Position numbers and translations under genes: made by a program. Positions 10,166 through 18,327 of a stretch of 64,000 nucleotides of DNA are shown here, in pieces. The DNA lies in NCBI GenBank assembly GCA_020832085.1, contig JAFIFJ010000038.1, positions 17,680 to 81,679 on the forward strand, in the 5' to 3' direction. The first letter of the stretch is position 1. Every line of letters begins with the position of its first letter. Origin of the DNA: Gammaproteobacteria bacterium. GTDB lineage: Bacteria; Pseudomonadota; Gammaproteobacteria; Pseudomonadales; Azotimanducaceae. A model generated the notes under the pieces. It was not told the origin of the DNA. It searched no databases and saw only the letters and a program-made list of their open reading frames with translations.

Positions 10166-10930
10166 ATGGGACGTCTTGAAGGCAAAGTGGCTGTGATCAC
10201 CGGTGGTTCCGGCGGTATCGGTCTGGCTGCGGCGCGCAGGTTCGTTGCCGAAGGTGCCCGGGTCATGCTGGTGGACCTCGATGCCGAGGCGTTGTCCCGG
10301 GCTGTGGCCGACCTCGGCGAGGCCACAGCCTTTGCCGTGGCGGATGTCACCGATCCCGCTGCCAGCGAAGCCTACGTCGCTGCCGCCGAGCAGCGCTTCG
10401 GAGGTGTCGACATCCTGCTGGCCAACGCCGGCATCGAGGGAACAGTGAAGAGCATCGTCGAACAGGACGTGGCCACCTTTGATGCGGTCATGGCCGTCAA
10501 TGTCCGCGGCGTCTGGCTCGGACTGAAGTACGCCATGCCGGCCATGAAGCGTCGCGGTGGGGGATCAGTGGTCATCACATCCTCGACGGCAGGTATCCGC
10601 GCCTCGGCGGGGGTGTCGCCTTACATCACCAGCAAGCATGCGACCATTGGCCTGATGCGCAGCGCGGCGCTCGAGGGTGCGGCTGATGGCATCCGTGTCA
10701 ACACCGTCAATCCCTCGCCCACCGAGACGCGCATGATGCGCTCCCTCGAGGACGGATTTTTTCCTGGTGATGGTCAGGTGGCCCATGATCGGATTGCGCG
10801 CAGCATCCCGTTGGGCCGCTATGGGCAGCCCGAGGACGTGGCCAATCTGATGTGTTTTCTCGCCAGCGACGAGGCCCGCTTCATCACGGGAGCGGTTTAC
10901 ATGGTCGATGGCGGCATCAGCGCCGGCTGA
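10166..10930 (+). CDS. Short-chain dehydrogenase/reductase (SDR)
   Basis: This classical SDR of 254 residues is probably an NAD(P)-dependent alcohol/ketone oxidoreductase. TGGSGGIG near residue 12 binds the nucleotide, NAG follows the fourth strand, and the catalytic set is Ser in the SST stretch with YITSK. The acidic residue in MLVDLD, after the second strand, favours NAD(H). The ATG at 10166 matches the usual SDR N-terminus MGRLEGKVAVIT; an in-frame ATG at 10151 would add five residues. purC starts 20 bases after the stop. The substrate is unknown. Confidence 0.9.
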   Translation: MGRLEGKVAVITGGSGGIGLAAARRFVAEGARVMLVDLDAEALSRAVADLGEATAFAVADVTDPAASEAYVAAAEQRFGGVDILLANAGIEGTVKSIVEQDVATFDAVMAVNVRGVWLGLKYAMPAMKRRGGGSVVITSSTAGIRASAGVSPYITSKHATIGLMRSAALEGAADGIRVNTVNPSPTETRMMRSLEDGFFPGDGQVAHDRIARSIPLGRYGQPEDVANLMCFLASDEARFITGAVYMVDGGISAG

Positions 10931-10950
10931 GTTCAGCAAGGATAACCCCG

Positions 10951-11886
10951 ATGAAGGCGAACACCGCGCTGATGAGCACCGATCTGCCGCTGCCGAACCG
11001 ACGCCAGGGCAAGGTCAGGGATCTCTACGATATCGAATTGCCCGACGGCAGGCCCGGTGTGCTCATTGTCGCCACCGATCGCATCAGCGCTTTCGACGTG
11101 GTGATGAGCAACGGCGTTCCGGGCAAGGGTGTGCTCCTGACGCAGATCTCCTGCTTCTGGTTCGAGCATTTCGCCGATCGCATCAGCCATCATCTGGTAG
11201 CCACCGATCCTGCGCTGATCGAAGGTCTCAGTCCTGATCAGCAGCGCATGCTGGCCGGTCGCAGCATGCTCTGCCGGAAACTCGATGTGGTGCCCATCGA
11301 GTGCGTGGCCCGGGGCTATCTGGCCGGGTCAGGGTGGAAGGACTATCAGGCCACCGGCAGCGTCTGCGGCGTCGCGCTCCCTCCTGGCCTGCGCAACGGT
11401 GATCAGTTGCCGGAACCGATCTTCACGCCGGCCACCAAGGCCGCCACCGGGCATGACGAGAACATCCCCTTTGCCGAGGCTGCAGCGCGGGTGGGTGAGG
11501 GGCTGATGAACCGACTGCGCGACCTGACCCTTCAGCTCTATGGGTCGGCTCGCAGCTATGCTGCAGAACGCGGCATCCTGCTGGCCGATACCAAGTTCGA
11601 GTTCGGTCTGGCGCCCGGTGACGAAAAGCCGGTGCTGGTGGACGAGATTTTCACCCCGGATTCCAGCCGCTTCTGGCCTGCCGACAGCTGGCGGCCCGGT
11701 GCCGAGCAGGCCAGCTTCGACAAGCAGTACGTCCGCAATTACCTGGAGCAGCTGGTGGCCGCTGGAAGCTGGGATAAGACACCACCGGGACCGGCACTGC
11801 CCGAGGACGTGATCAGGAATACGCTGGCGCGCTATCAGGAGGCCCATGATCGGCTGACCGGCGCTGCGTTCGCCGGGGCTCGGTGA
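10951..11886 (+). CDS. purC: Phosphoribosylaminoimidazole-succinocarboxamide synthase
   Basis: This enzyme ligates aspartate to CAIR with ATP to give SAICAR in purine biosynthesis. GKVRDLYD near the N-terminus, VATDRISAFDVVMSNGVPGKG and the GSGWKDY region are SAICAR synthetase motifs. At 311 residues it belongs to the longer form rather than the roughly 240-residue E. coli type. The start is the ATG at 10951 with AAGGA 8 bases upstream; a longer open frame reaches back into the SDR gene but is not supported. The next gene overlaps its stop region. Confidence 0.95.
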   Translation: MKANTALMSTDLPLPNRRQGKVRDLYDIELPDGRPGVLIVATDRISAFDVVMSNGVPGKGVLLTQISCFWFEHFADRISHHLVATDPALIEGLSPDQQRMLAGRSMLCRKLDVVPIECVARGYLAGSGWKDYQATGSVCGVALPPGLRNGDQLPEPIFTPATKAATGHDENIPFAEAAARVGEGLMNRLRDLTLQLYGSARSYAAERGILLADTKFEFGLAPGDEKPVLVDEIFTPDSSRFWPADSWRPGAEQASFDKQYVRNYLEQLVAAGSWDKTPPGPALPEDVIRNTLARYQEAHDRLTGAAFAGAR

Positions 11887-11900
11887 ACGAGGAAGCCGTG

Positions 11901-12767
11901 ATGGCTCAGGAGCAGGGGGAGGCGCCCGGCGCACTGGCGCTGGTGCAGAGCGAAGTAGAGTGGATGGCCACTGCCGTGGAGCGGGCGGTGGACTTCATGG
12001 TCACGTACTCCTTCCAGATCGTTGGCGCCGTGATCATCATGATCGTCGGTTATCTGGTGTCCAACTGGGCCGGCAATGCCATCCTGCGGCTGCAGGAACG
12101 CCGCAATATCGACGTCACCCTGAGGCAGTTCATTTCCAGTGCCGTCCGCCTCCTGGTGCTGGTGATGTTCGTCATCATCGCCGTCGGCAAGCTCGGAATT
12201 TCCATCACGCCCTTCGTCGCGGCCATAGGTGGTCTTGCCGTCGGTGCCAGTTTTGCGCTGCAGGGGCCGGTATCCAACTATGGCGCCGGGGTGGTGCTGA
12301 TTCTCACCCGGCCCTTCAAAGTCGGGGATACCATTCGCGTGGTGGAGCAGGCGGGAATCGTCCAGGACATCAATCTCGCCCACACTATTCTCTATACCGA
12401 GGATGGGGAGCAGATCGTGATCCCCAATCGCCACGTGGTCGGCGAAGTGCTGACCAACTCCTGGCAGTACCGCGTCGTGGAAGGGGTCGTCGGCATCTCC
12501 TACGGCGATGACCCTGAGCGGGCCATCGCCCTGGTGCGCCAGGTACTCAACGAAGACCCTGACGTGGCCAAGGATCCGCCGGGCCAAGTGGGCATTGGTG
12601 CCTTTGCCGACTCTGCCGTAGAGATCGCCTACCGCTACTGGGTGCCGACCGGATCCTTCTTCGAAGTGCAGTACCGGGTCAATCTGGCGGTCTGGAAGGC
12701 GATTCAGACTTCCGGTATCACCATTCCCTTCCCCCAGCGCGACGTGCACCTGAAGAGCCCGTCCTGA
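11901..12767 (+). CDS. Small-conductance mechanosensitive channel (MscS family)
   Basis: This 288-residue inner-membrane channel releases solutes on hypo-osmotic shock. Three hydrophobic helices lie at about residues 30-60, 75-100 and 105-135. The pore helix has the Ala/Gly-rich pattern IGGLAVGASFALQGPVSNY typical of MscS TM3, followed by the beta domain (FKVGDTIRV) and the alpha/beta C-terminal domain. AGGA lies 7 bases before the ATG at 11901; a GTG at 11883 overlapping the purC stop is an alternative. The gene is convergent with the FAD dehydrogenase gene, with one base between the stops. Confidence 0.93.
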   Translation: MAQEQGEAPGALALVQSEVEWMATAVERAVDFMVTYSFQIVGAVIIMIVGYLVSNWAGNAILRLQERRNIDVTLRQFISSAVRLLVLVMFVIIAVGKLGISITPFVAAIGGLAVGASFALQGPVSNYGAGVVLILTRPFKVGDTIRVVEQAGIVQDINLAHTILYTEDGEQIVIPNRHVVGEVLTNSWQYRVVEGVVGISYGDDPERAIALVRQVLNEDPDVAKDPPGQVGIGAFADSAVEIAYRYWVPTGSFFEVQYRVNLAVWKAIQTSGITIPFPQRDVHLKSPS

Positions 12768-12768
12768 A

Positions 12769-14181
12769 TCAGTTGCTCCTGCCCGCCGCCCGGGCCGCGC
12801 TGCGACCGGCGATACGGCCGAAGACCACCGCGTTGGCGATGGAGTTGCCGCCACCGATGTAGCGCTCCCCGAGCACCCCCCCGGTCGTTTCACCCGCAGC
12901 GAACAGGCCCTTGATGGGCTGGTCCCGGCCGTCGAGCACGCTGGCTTGACGGTCGATGCGCAGGCCGGTGGACGTCAGGCAGACGATGGCCGGGCGGATT
13001 TCCACCGCGTGGAAGGGCGGCTGCCTGACGGGCTTCATGACCGCCGCATCCTTGAAGAACATGCTGTCGCTGCCGGCGGCGCAATCGGCGTTGTAGCGGT
13101 CCACGGTGGCCGTCAGCGAACCGGGACGGATGCCGCAGCGTGTGGCCAGCTCGTCCAGGGTGTCAGCCCGGATCACGCGACCGGCCTTGACCTGCTCATC
13201 GAGGGTTTCGGTGACCCAGTTCAGGCTCAGGGTGCCAGAGGCAAAGGCATCGGCAAAGCGCGGGTCCGGGCGCGCCTCGGCCCGGGCAACATCATCGAAG
13301 AGGGCAAAGCAGGAACCGCCAGTCTGGGCCTTGACGGCTCCGGACATCACGGCGTACTCGGCCGTTTCCTTGATGAAGCGACGGCCTTCGCGATTGACGT
13401 ACAGCAGCCAGCCGGGGACGAACACTTCGAGTTCCTTGCGGAAATTCGGCGTCGTCAGCAGCAGGCCGCGATTGTGACCGACGATGTCGGCACCCACGGC
13501 GGCACCGAGTTCCAGGCCGTCGCCCTGGCAGTGGCGACTGCCGATGTACCAGGTCCAGTCGCCGTGGGCCGTGGCTTCCGGATAGTGCCGGTGCAGCAGG
13601 TGCGGGTTGGCGCCGAAGCCACCGCTGGCCAGAACCACGGCTTGGGCGCGAACGTCCGTACCACCGGCGCGCACGCCGACCACCCTGGTATCCTCAGCCC
13701 TGAGCAGCCGCTCGACCCGGGTATCGAGGGCCACATCGATGGCGCGGCGGCTCACTTCGCGATCGAGCACCGTCGTGATGCCTGCGCCATGGCCGTGGGC
13801 CTGGTGGCCGCGGGCAACACTTTCCACACCCGAGGAGTACAGATCCTGGGGCCGGAACTCCACGCCGAGACGGGTCAGCCACTCGAGGTCCTCCGCCGCG
13901 TGATCGCAGAGGGTGCGTGCCAGACTGGCTTCGACCCGGTACTGGTTCAGGGTCATGTAGTACTCGAACAGGGCGTCGGGTCCATCCTCGATGCCCAGGG
14001 CTTTCTGCACGCTGCTGCCGGCGGCGTAGTAGACGCCACCGGACAAGGCGGTGGATCCCCCGAGTCGGGTGTCGGCATCGATCAGCAGCACGCTGGCGCC
14101 GGCGTCCGCCGCCTCGATGGCGGCGCACATGCCGGCGCCGCCGCCGCCGACCACGATGACGTCGTAGTCGTGTTCAGTCAT
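12769..14181 (-). CDS. FAD-dependent dehydrogenase, KstD/fumarate reductase flavoprotein type
   Basis: This 470-residue flavoprotein of the FAD_binding_2 family has an N-terminal dinucleotide fold VVGGGGAGMCAAIEAADAG (residues 8-26), the substrate-domain motif GGVYYAAGS, and a C-terminal FAD contact, ERYIGGGNSIANAVVFGRIAG. The family covers 3-ketosteroid-1-dehydrogenases, fumarate reductases and related ene-type enzymes, so it probably oxidises or reduces a C-C bond next to a carbonyl. AGGG 8 bases upstream supports the start at 14181. A P450 gene lies upstream on the same strand across a REP-like element. The substrate is not determined. Confidence 0.85.
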   Translation of the reverse strand: MTEHDYDVIVVGGGGAGMCAAIEAADAGASVLLIDADTRLGGSTALSGGVYYAAGSSVQKALGIEDGPDALFEYYMTLNQYRVEASLARTLCDHAAEDLEWLTRLGVEFRPQDLYSSGVESVARGHQAHGHGAGITTVLDREVSRRAIDVALDTRVERLLRAEDTRVVGVRAGGTDVRAQAVVLASGGFGANPHLLHRHYPEATAHGDWTWYIGSRHCQGDGLELGAAVGADIVGHNRGLLLTTPNFRKELEVFVPGWLLYVNREGRRFIKETAEYAVMSGAVKAQTGGSCFALFDDVARAEARPDPRFADAFASGTLSLNWVTETLDEQVKAGRVIRADTLDELATRCGIRPGSLTATVDRYNADCAAGSDSMFFKDAAVMKPVRQPPFHAVEIRPAIVCLTSTGLRIDRQASVLDGRDQPIKGLFAAGETTGGVLGERYIGGGNSIANAVVFGRIAGRSAARAAGRSN

Positions 14182-14256
14182 GTGTTGCCCTGTCGTGGAA
14201 CTGGATTCTGTGTGGCGACGCGAGACGCGTGTTGCGATTGCGCCCGCGAAGCCACG

Positions 14257-14327
14257 GTGGGAGCCCGCTGTGCGCGCGATGAACACGTACAGCGCCTAAC
14301 GGCGCTGTTCGCAGGGCATGCTCCCAC
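14257..14327. repeat. REPIN-like element between P450 and FAD dehydrogenase genes
   Basis: A 71-base segment begins with GTGGGAGC and ends with its exact reverse complement GCTCCCAC. Inside is a perfect 8-bp stem, ACAGCGCC-TAAC-GGCGCTGT (14289-14308). Two inverted units starting GTGG, each with its own palindrome, match the known REP/REPIN plan. No RAYT transposase gene is in the window. The hairpin could also attenuate transcription between the two minus-strand genes. Confidence 0.6.
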
Positions 14328-14365
14328 GAAATGGGGCTGCCAAGGTCAGGATCGGCGGCCATGCT

Positions 14366-15655
14366 TCAGGCCGGATCGAACTCGAGATCGAGACGCTCGA
14401 CGCCACGCAGCAGGATCGAGGGGACGTAGCGAAACTCCGCCGGGTCGCCCACGAGCCGCAGGTTCTGCAGCCGCTCGAGGACGATGGGAAAGGCCGTCTG
14501 CATTTCCTTGCGCGCCAGTTGCTGGCCAAGGCAGAGATGGACACCGGCGCCGAAGGCGAGATGCTCCTTGGCGTTTTCGCGGCCGATGTCGAAGCGGTCG
14601 CCCTCGGGGAATTTGGCATCGTCCCGATTGGCCGAGCCGAAGCGAAGCAGGAGCAGGTCGCCCTCCTTGACCGCGACCCCGCCGACCTCGGTGTCCTGGG
14701 TGGCCACCCGCCACATGTTGTTGGTGGGGGTGAGCAGGCGCAGGGTCTCCTCGACGAAATTGGCAGTCAGCCCCGGGTCGGCTTCGAGCCTGGCCTTCTG
14801 CTCGGGATGCGTGAGGAGGTAGAAAATGCCGGTGGTGAGGGTGTGGGCAGTGGTCTCGTTTCCTGCCACCAGAATCTGCTGGATGATGGAGATCAGCTCC
14901 TCGTTGTCGAGCTTGCGCGTGCTGCCGTCCTCCTCTTCGAGGTCGGTCTGGACCAGATCGGAACAGATGTCCTCACCCGGCGCCTTGCGCTTCTCGTCGC
15001 AGACCGCAACGAAGTAGTGCTGAGCTTCGACGATTTTCTCAGCGCACCAAATCCGCGTCGGCATGTCCGCCACGCCACCGAGCTGCAGTGTGAAGGCATC
15101 CGACCATTCCTTGAAGCGGGCGCGGTCGGCACGGGGAAAACCCAAGGCATCGCAGATCACGTACATGGGCAGCAGGTTGGCGAACTGGGCCTTGAACTCG
15201 CAGTGGCCGTCGGCAATGAAGGCGTCGATGAGATCGTTGATGATGTCCGTGCAGTAGTCGTTCATGCCGATGACCTTCTTGTAGGTGAAGGCCTTGCCGG
15301 CTAGCTTCTTGTAGCGCGTGTGCTGCGGTGGATCCGCCGTCAGCATGGTGTCCTTGGGCACCCAGCCCTTGGCCAGAATTTCGAGCTCCTCCTGCGACAT
15401 GCCGCCTCCGGCGGCCCCGGCGCGCAGCTGGGCACCGAAGCGGTTGGAGAAGATCCGTGGCTTGGCCAGGACTTCCATCAACAGATCATAGGTGGAGATG
15501 TAGACCACGTTGTTCTTGGGGTCCCTGAAGGCCGGTGCCTCTTCTCGCAGGCGTCGATAGAAGGCGTGCGGGTGCTGGAGGAAATCGGCCGAGAAGGTGT
15601 CCACCTCGTGCAGCGGGCAGGTGGTCACGTCTGGCTTCGGGGATGACATGCTCAT
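14366..15655 (-). CDS. Cytochrome P450
   Basis: This soluble bacterial P450 of 429 residues inserts one oxygen atom from O2 into a hydrophobic substrate. The I-helix oxygen-activation motif is AGNETTAHT, the K-helix ExxR is in EETLRL, and the heme-binding loop is FGAGVHLCLG with the Cys thiolate ligand. No reductase or ferredoxin is fused or adjacent, so redox partners are supplied from elsewhere. The ATG at 15655 is preferred over an upstream open frame of low quality; an ATG six bases further in is also possible. Co-direction with the KstD-like dehydrogenase suggests a shared catabolic route for a cyclic or branched substrate. Confidence 0.93.
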   Translation of the reverse strand: MSMSSPKPDVTTCPLHEVDTFSADFLQHPHAFYRRLREEAPAFRDPKNNVVYISTYDLLMEVLAKPRIFSNRFGAQLRAGAAGGGMSQEELEILAKGWVPKDTMLTADPPQHTRYKKLAGKAFTYKKVIGMNDYCTDIINDLIDAFIADGHCEFKAQFANLLPMYVICDALGFPRADRARFKEWSDAFTLQLGGVADMPTRIWCAEKIVEAQHYFVAVCDEKRKAPGEDICSDLVQTDLEEEDGSTRKLDNEELISIIQQILVAGNETTAHTLTTGIFYLLTHPEQKARLEADPGLTANFVEETLRLLTPTNNMWRVATQDTEVGGVAVKEGDLLLLRFGSANRDDAKFPEGDRFDIGRENAKEHLAFGAGVHLCLGQQLARKEMQTAFPIVLERLQNLRLVGDPAEFRYVPSILLRGVERLDLEFDPA

Positions 15656-15871
15656 GGGAACGATTCTCCGCTTGCGGAACGGGGCTGCCCGAGTTTGTTC
15701 AGCTGATCGCCCGGAGGCTAATGGCTGCCTGCCGGGAAAACAAGCAGTCGGGTTGGTTTTCACAGGTTCGTGGAGTCAGGGACCGGGCGCTGCCGCGACA
15801 GGAGGCGGTGGGGCCAGGGATCAACCTGCCAAATCAACGTGTTACTGTTCCCGCAAAGAGAGGCCGGGTGC

Positions 15872-16558
15872 ATGCAGCAACCATCGAGAACGGTCACGAG
15901 CAATCAGCCGGGAACCCATCCCGCACTGACGCGCAAAGTGGCCAGACATCTGAAGCAGACTTGGCAGCGCCCGCTGGCCGCCCATAGCCAAAGGGCTTTC
16001 GCAGGCTGTGCCGAGAAGGCCGCCAGCTGGCCGGGACCCGTGATTCTCGATGCGGGATGCGGAACCGGCGCGAGCAGCCTTCAGCTCGCCATGGACAACC
16101 CGCAGGCCCTCGTGCTCGGGGTCGACAAGTCCGCGGCGCGACTTGGCCGGGGGGTCGTGGACGCCCGTCCGGAGAATCTGCTGCTGCTGCGCGCGGATCT
16201 CGTGGATTTCTGGCGCCTGGCTCAGGCGGCTGGCTGGCAGCTTGCGCGCCACTGCGTGTTCTATCCCAATCCCTGGCCGAAGCCTGGCCACCTCGGTCGC
16301 CGCTGGCACGCCCATCCGGTGTTCCCGACGCTGCTTGCCTTGGGCGGTGAGCTCGAACTGCGGACCAACTGGGAGACCTATGCCCGGGAATGGCAGCAGG
16401 CTTTGACCCTCCATGGCCGCGCTGCGGCTCTCGACAGCCTCGATGCCGGGAGGTCGGTGACCGTCGTGTCCCCCTTCGAGCGCAAGTATCTGGCCAGCGG
16501 GCAGCGCTGCTGGCGCGTTCGGGCCTGCGCGCCGCCCGCGGATGCGGGAGGGTGCTGA
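15872..16558 (+). CDS. TrmB-like SAM-dependent methyltransferase
   Basis: This class I methyltransferase has 228 residues. LDAGCGTGASSLQLA near residue 55 binds SAM. YPNPWPKPGHLGRRWHAHPVF, followed by LRTNWETYAREW, resembles the tRNA (guanine-46-N7) methyltransferase pattern (PDPWPKKRHHKRR and the TD/N-x-x-x-Y/E end). The lysine/arginine-rich tRNA contact is altered, so this may be a TrmB paralogue rather than the housekeeping enzyme. AGAGAGG upstream fixes the ATG at 15872, and an extended -10 (TG-T-TACTGT, 15840-15848) could drive it. It diverges from the P450 gene. Confidence 0.75.
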   Translation: MQQPSRTVTSNQPGTHPALTRKVARHLKQTWQRPLAAHSQRAFAGCAEKAASWPGPVILDAGCGTGASSLQLAMDNPQALVLGVDKSAARLGRGVVDARPENLLLLRADLVDFWRLAQAAGWQLARHCVFYPNPWPKPGHLGRRWHAHPVFPTLLALGGELELRTNWETYAREWQQALTLHGRAAALDSLDAGRSVTVVSPFERKYLASGQRCWRVRACAPPADAGGC

Positions 16559-16560
16559 GG

Positions 16561-16926
16561 GTGGATTGGGACAGCTATCGAAGTCTTTGCGATCGGGGCG
16601 ATGTCCTGTCGCGCTATCTGCTCGCCGCCACCATCGATCTTCTTGCCGCCGCCGACGAGCTGCTGCTGGTGCAGGAGCTGCAACAAGTTCTGGCTCAGGA
16701 GCCGCTGCCCAAACCAGCCGACCACAGGGCCGGTGCTGCAGCCGATTTCTTTGTTGCCGAAATCGAGCTGCCGGCGGCGCGCCGAATCCTCGAAGTGGTG
16801 GTGGCGGCGCGGGCGGCTGGGCTGCGTACGGGTGCAGGGCGCGACCTCGGCGGTTTCCCGGAGGCGTGGCAGGAGTATCTCGACTGGCAGACGGGCGTCC
16901 ACCCGCGCAGCGCTCGACGCGAGTAG
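16561..16926 (+). CDS. Hypothetical protein
   Basis: This is a 121-residue protein of no family I recognise. It is mostly helical by composition, with Leu/Ala-rich segments (residues 18-50), a Glu/Ala-rich middle, and a Trp-containing end (EAWQEYLDWQTG). The GTG at 16561 has GGGAGG 9 bases upstream and lies two bases after the methyltransferase stop, suggesting translational coupling. It has no signal peptide or membrane helix. Confidence 0.55.
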   Translation: MDWDSYRSLCDRGDVLSRYLLAATIDLLAAADELLLVQELQQVLAQEPLPKPADHRAGAAADFFVAEIELPAARRILEVVVAARAAGLRTGAGRDLGGFPEAWQEYLDWQTGVHPRSARRE

Positions 16927-17043
16927 GCCTGCCCGACGTGCCCGTGGGCTGCCCGCTGTGGCATCATCGGAAGGGGAAATGGGACAGGGATCTCTTCGAG
17001 GTCTCGGGGGTGGACGTGATGCAGGGTCGAGGAGGCTGACGGC

Positions 17044-17313
17044 ATGATGGCTGGGTGGATGCTGCGGGGGGTGCTGGTCTTGGGCCTGATCACCATCAGT
17101 GGCTGCGCGGTGCGCAGCACGGTGGGTGCCTACATGGATGAGCCGGCACCGCCGGCCACCGCGGATGAGCGCAGGGAACGCTGTACGACCTACGCCAATC
17201 GGCTCGAGCGCACCCGTGCGCAGATGCAGCGGCGCAACACCTTCGGACGTCTCGATCTGTTGCGTGCGGAGCAACGCTCCATGGAGCGATTCGTCGAAGC
17301 GCACTGCAGCTGA
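17044..17313 (+). CDS. Small putative lipoprotein
   Basis: This 89-residue protein has an N-terminal hydrophobic segment ending in the lipobox ITISGC (Cys near residue 21), so it is probably lipidated and periplasm-facing. The mature part is short and Arg/Glu-rich with two further cysteines. GAGGAGG lies about 9 bases upstream of the ATG at 17044. It precedes the biotin-carrier gene by 22 bases. No family is recognised. Confidence 0.6.
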   Translation: MMAGWMLRGVLVLGLITISGCAVRSTVGAYMDEPAPPATADERRERCTTYANRLERTRAQMQRRNTFGRLDLLRAEQRSMERFVEAHCS

Positions 17314-17335
17314 GCGGTCATCGGGGGCTCTGCGC

Positions 17336-17557
17336 ATGGCCAGGGTAGAAGTGGAATCCGAAGTGGCGGGCAGCGTCTGGAAGCTGGTGGCCAAGCCCGG
17401 TGCGACACTCGCGGCGGGTGATCCGATCCTGATTCTCGAATCCATGAAGATGGAGATTCCGGTGGAGACGCCCGTGGCCGGGCGCCTGCTCGAGCTCTGC
17501 GTGACGGAAGAGGATCCGGTCGAGGAAGGACAGGTGGTGGCCATTCTCGAATCTTGA
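17336..17557 (+). CDS. Stand-alone biotin/lipoyl attachment carrier protein
   Basis: This 73-residue single-domain carrier has the biotinylation motif ESMKMEI, with the acceptor lysine near residue 37. Glycines flank each beta turn (EVAGSV, PVAGRL), as in barrel-sandwich hybrid domains. It carries CO2 on biotin between a biotin carboxylase and a carboxyltransferase. A carboxyltransferase gene lies 1.9 kb downstream on the same strand, a plausible partner. No biotin carboxylase is in the window. The ATG at 17336 gives the full domain and no extra residues. Confidence 0.88.
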   Translation: MARVEVESEVAGSVWKLVAKPGATLAAGDPILILESMKMEIPVETPVAGRLLELCVTEEDPVEEGQVVAILES

Positions 17558-17569
17558 CGGAGACCATAG

Positions 17570-18253
17570 ATGACGGAGCTGTTGATCGCCGCAGCCCTCT
17601 GGATTGCAACCCATCTCGGCATCAGCAGCACGGCGCTGCGCGCCCGGGCGGTGGGCGCCATCGGCGAAGGGGCCTACCTGGGTGCCTACTCCCTGCTGGC
17701 GGTGGCCACCCTGACGTTTCTGATCCTCGCCTGGGCGGATGCACCAAGGGACATCTGGCTCTGGTATCCGGCGGTCTGGCAGACCTGGCTGGCGCTGCTG
17801 CTGATGCCGCTGGCGTTCGTGTTGCTGGTGTCAGGGCTGCTGGGGCCGAACCCGACCAGCGTCGGCCAGGAGCGTCGTCTTGCAGACCCCGACACGGTGC
17901 GCGGAGTGCTGCGCATTACGCGCCACCCGGTGCAATGGGCCTTTCTGCTCTGGGCGCTGGCCCATGCGCCGGCCAATGGCGAGTTGGCCACCCTGATCCT
18001 GCTGGGATCCATTGCCATCGTGGCCGGATTCGGCACCGTACTCATCGATCGCAAGAAGGCGGCTGCCGCTGGCGATGACTGGCAGAACTTTGCAGCGGTG
18101 ACATCCAACCTGCCGTTTGCCGCCATCGTGGCCGGGCGCAACCGGCTGGCCTTCGGAGAACTGGGTGTCGGCAAGCTGCTGCTGGGGCTGCTGATCTATG
18201 GTCTGGTGATCGCGAGCCATCGCTGGATCGCAGGCGTCCCCATCGTGATCTGA
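17570..18253 (+). CDS. NnrU family membrane protein
   Basis: This 227-residue integral membrane protein has about six hydrophobic helices. The segment TRHPVQWAFLLWALAHAPANGE is the conserved core of the NnrU family, first linked to nitrite/nitric oxide metabolism but widespread in bacteria without denitrification. The RHP motif also resembles isoprenylcysteine methyltransferase-like proteins. It starts 12 bases after the biotin carrier gene. No denitrification genes are nearby, so its role is open. Confidence 0.8.
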   Translation: MTELLIAAALWIATHLGISSTALRARAVGAIGEGAYLGAYSLLAVATLTFLILAWADAPRDIWLWYPAVWQTWLALLLMPLAFVLLVSGLLGPNPTSVGQERRLADPDTVRGVLRITRHPVQWAFLLWALAHAPANGELATLILLGSIAIVAGFGTVLIDRKKAAAAGDDWQNFAAVTSNLPFAAIVAGRNRLAFGELGVGKLLLGLLIYGLVIASHRWIAGVPIVI

Positions 18254-18327
18254 CGACGCCATCCGGGGGCGGGGACAGAACGTAGAGGCTGCCGGCGCTG
18301 ACTGCCGGCGAACGAACAGGAGGCGAA

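Noticed and set aside
12946..14670. 574-codon plus-strand frame opposite the FAD dehydrogenase
   Set aside because: The FAD motifs are on the minus strand; the plus frame is compositionally biased and has no domain.
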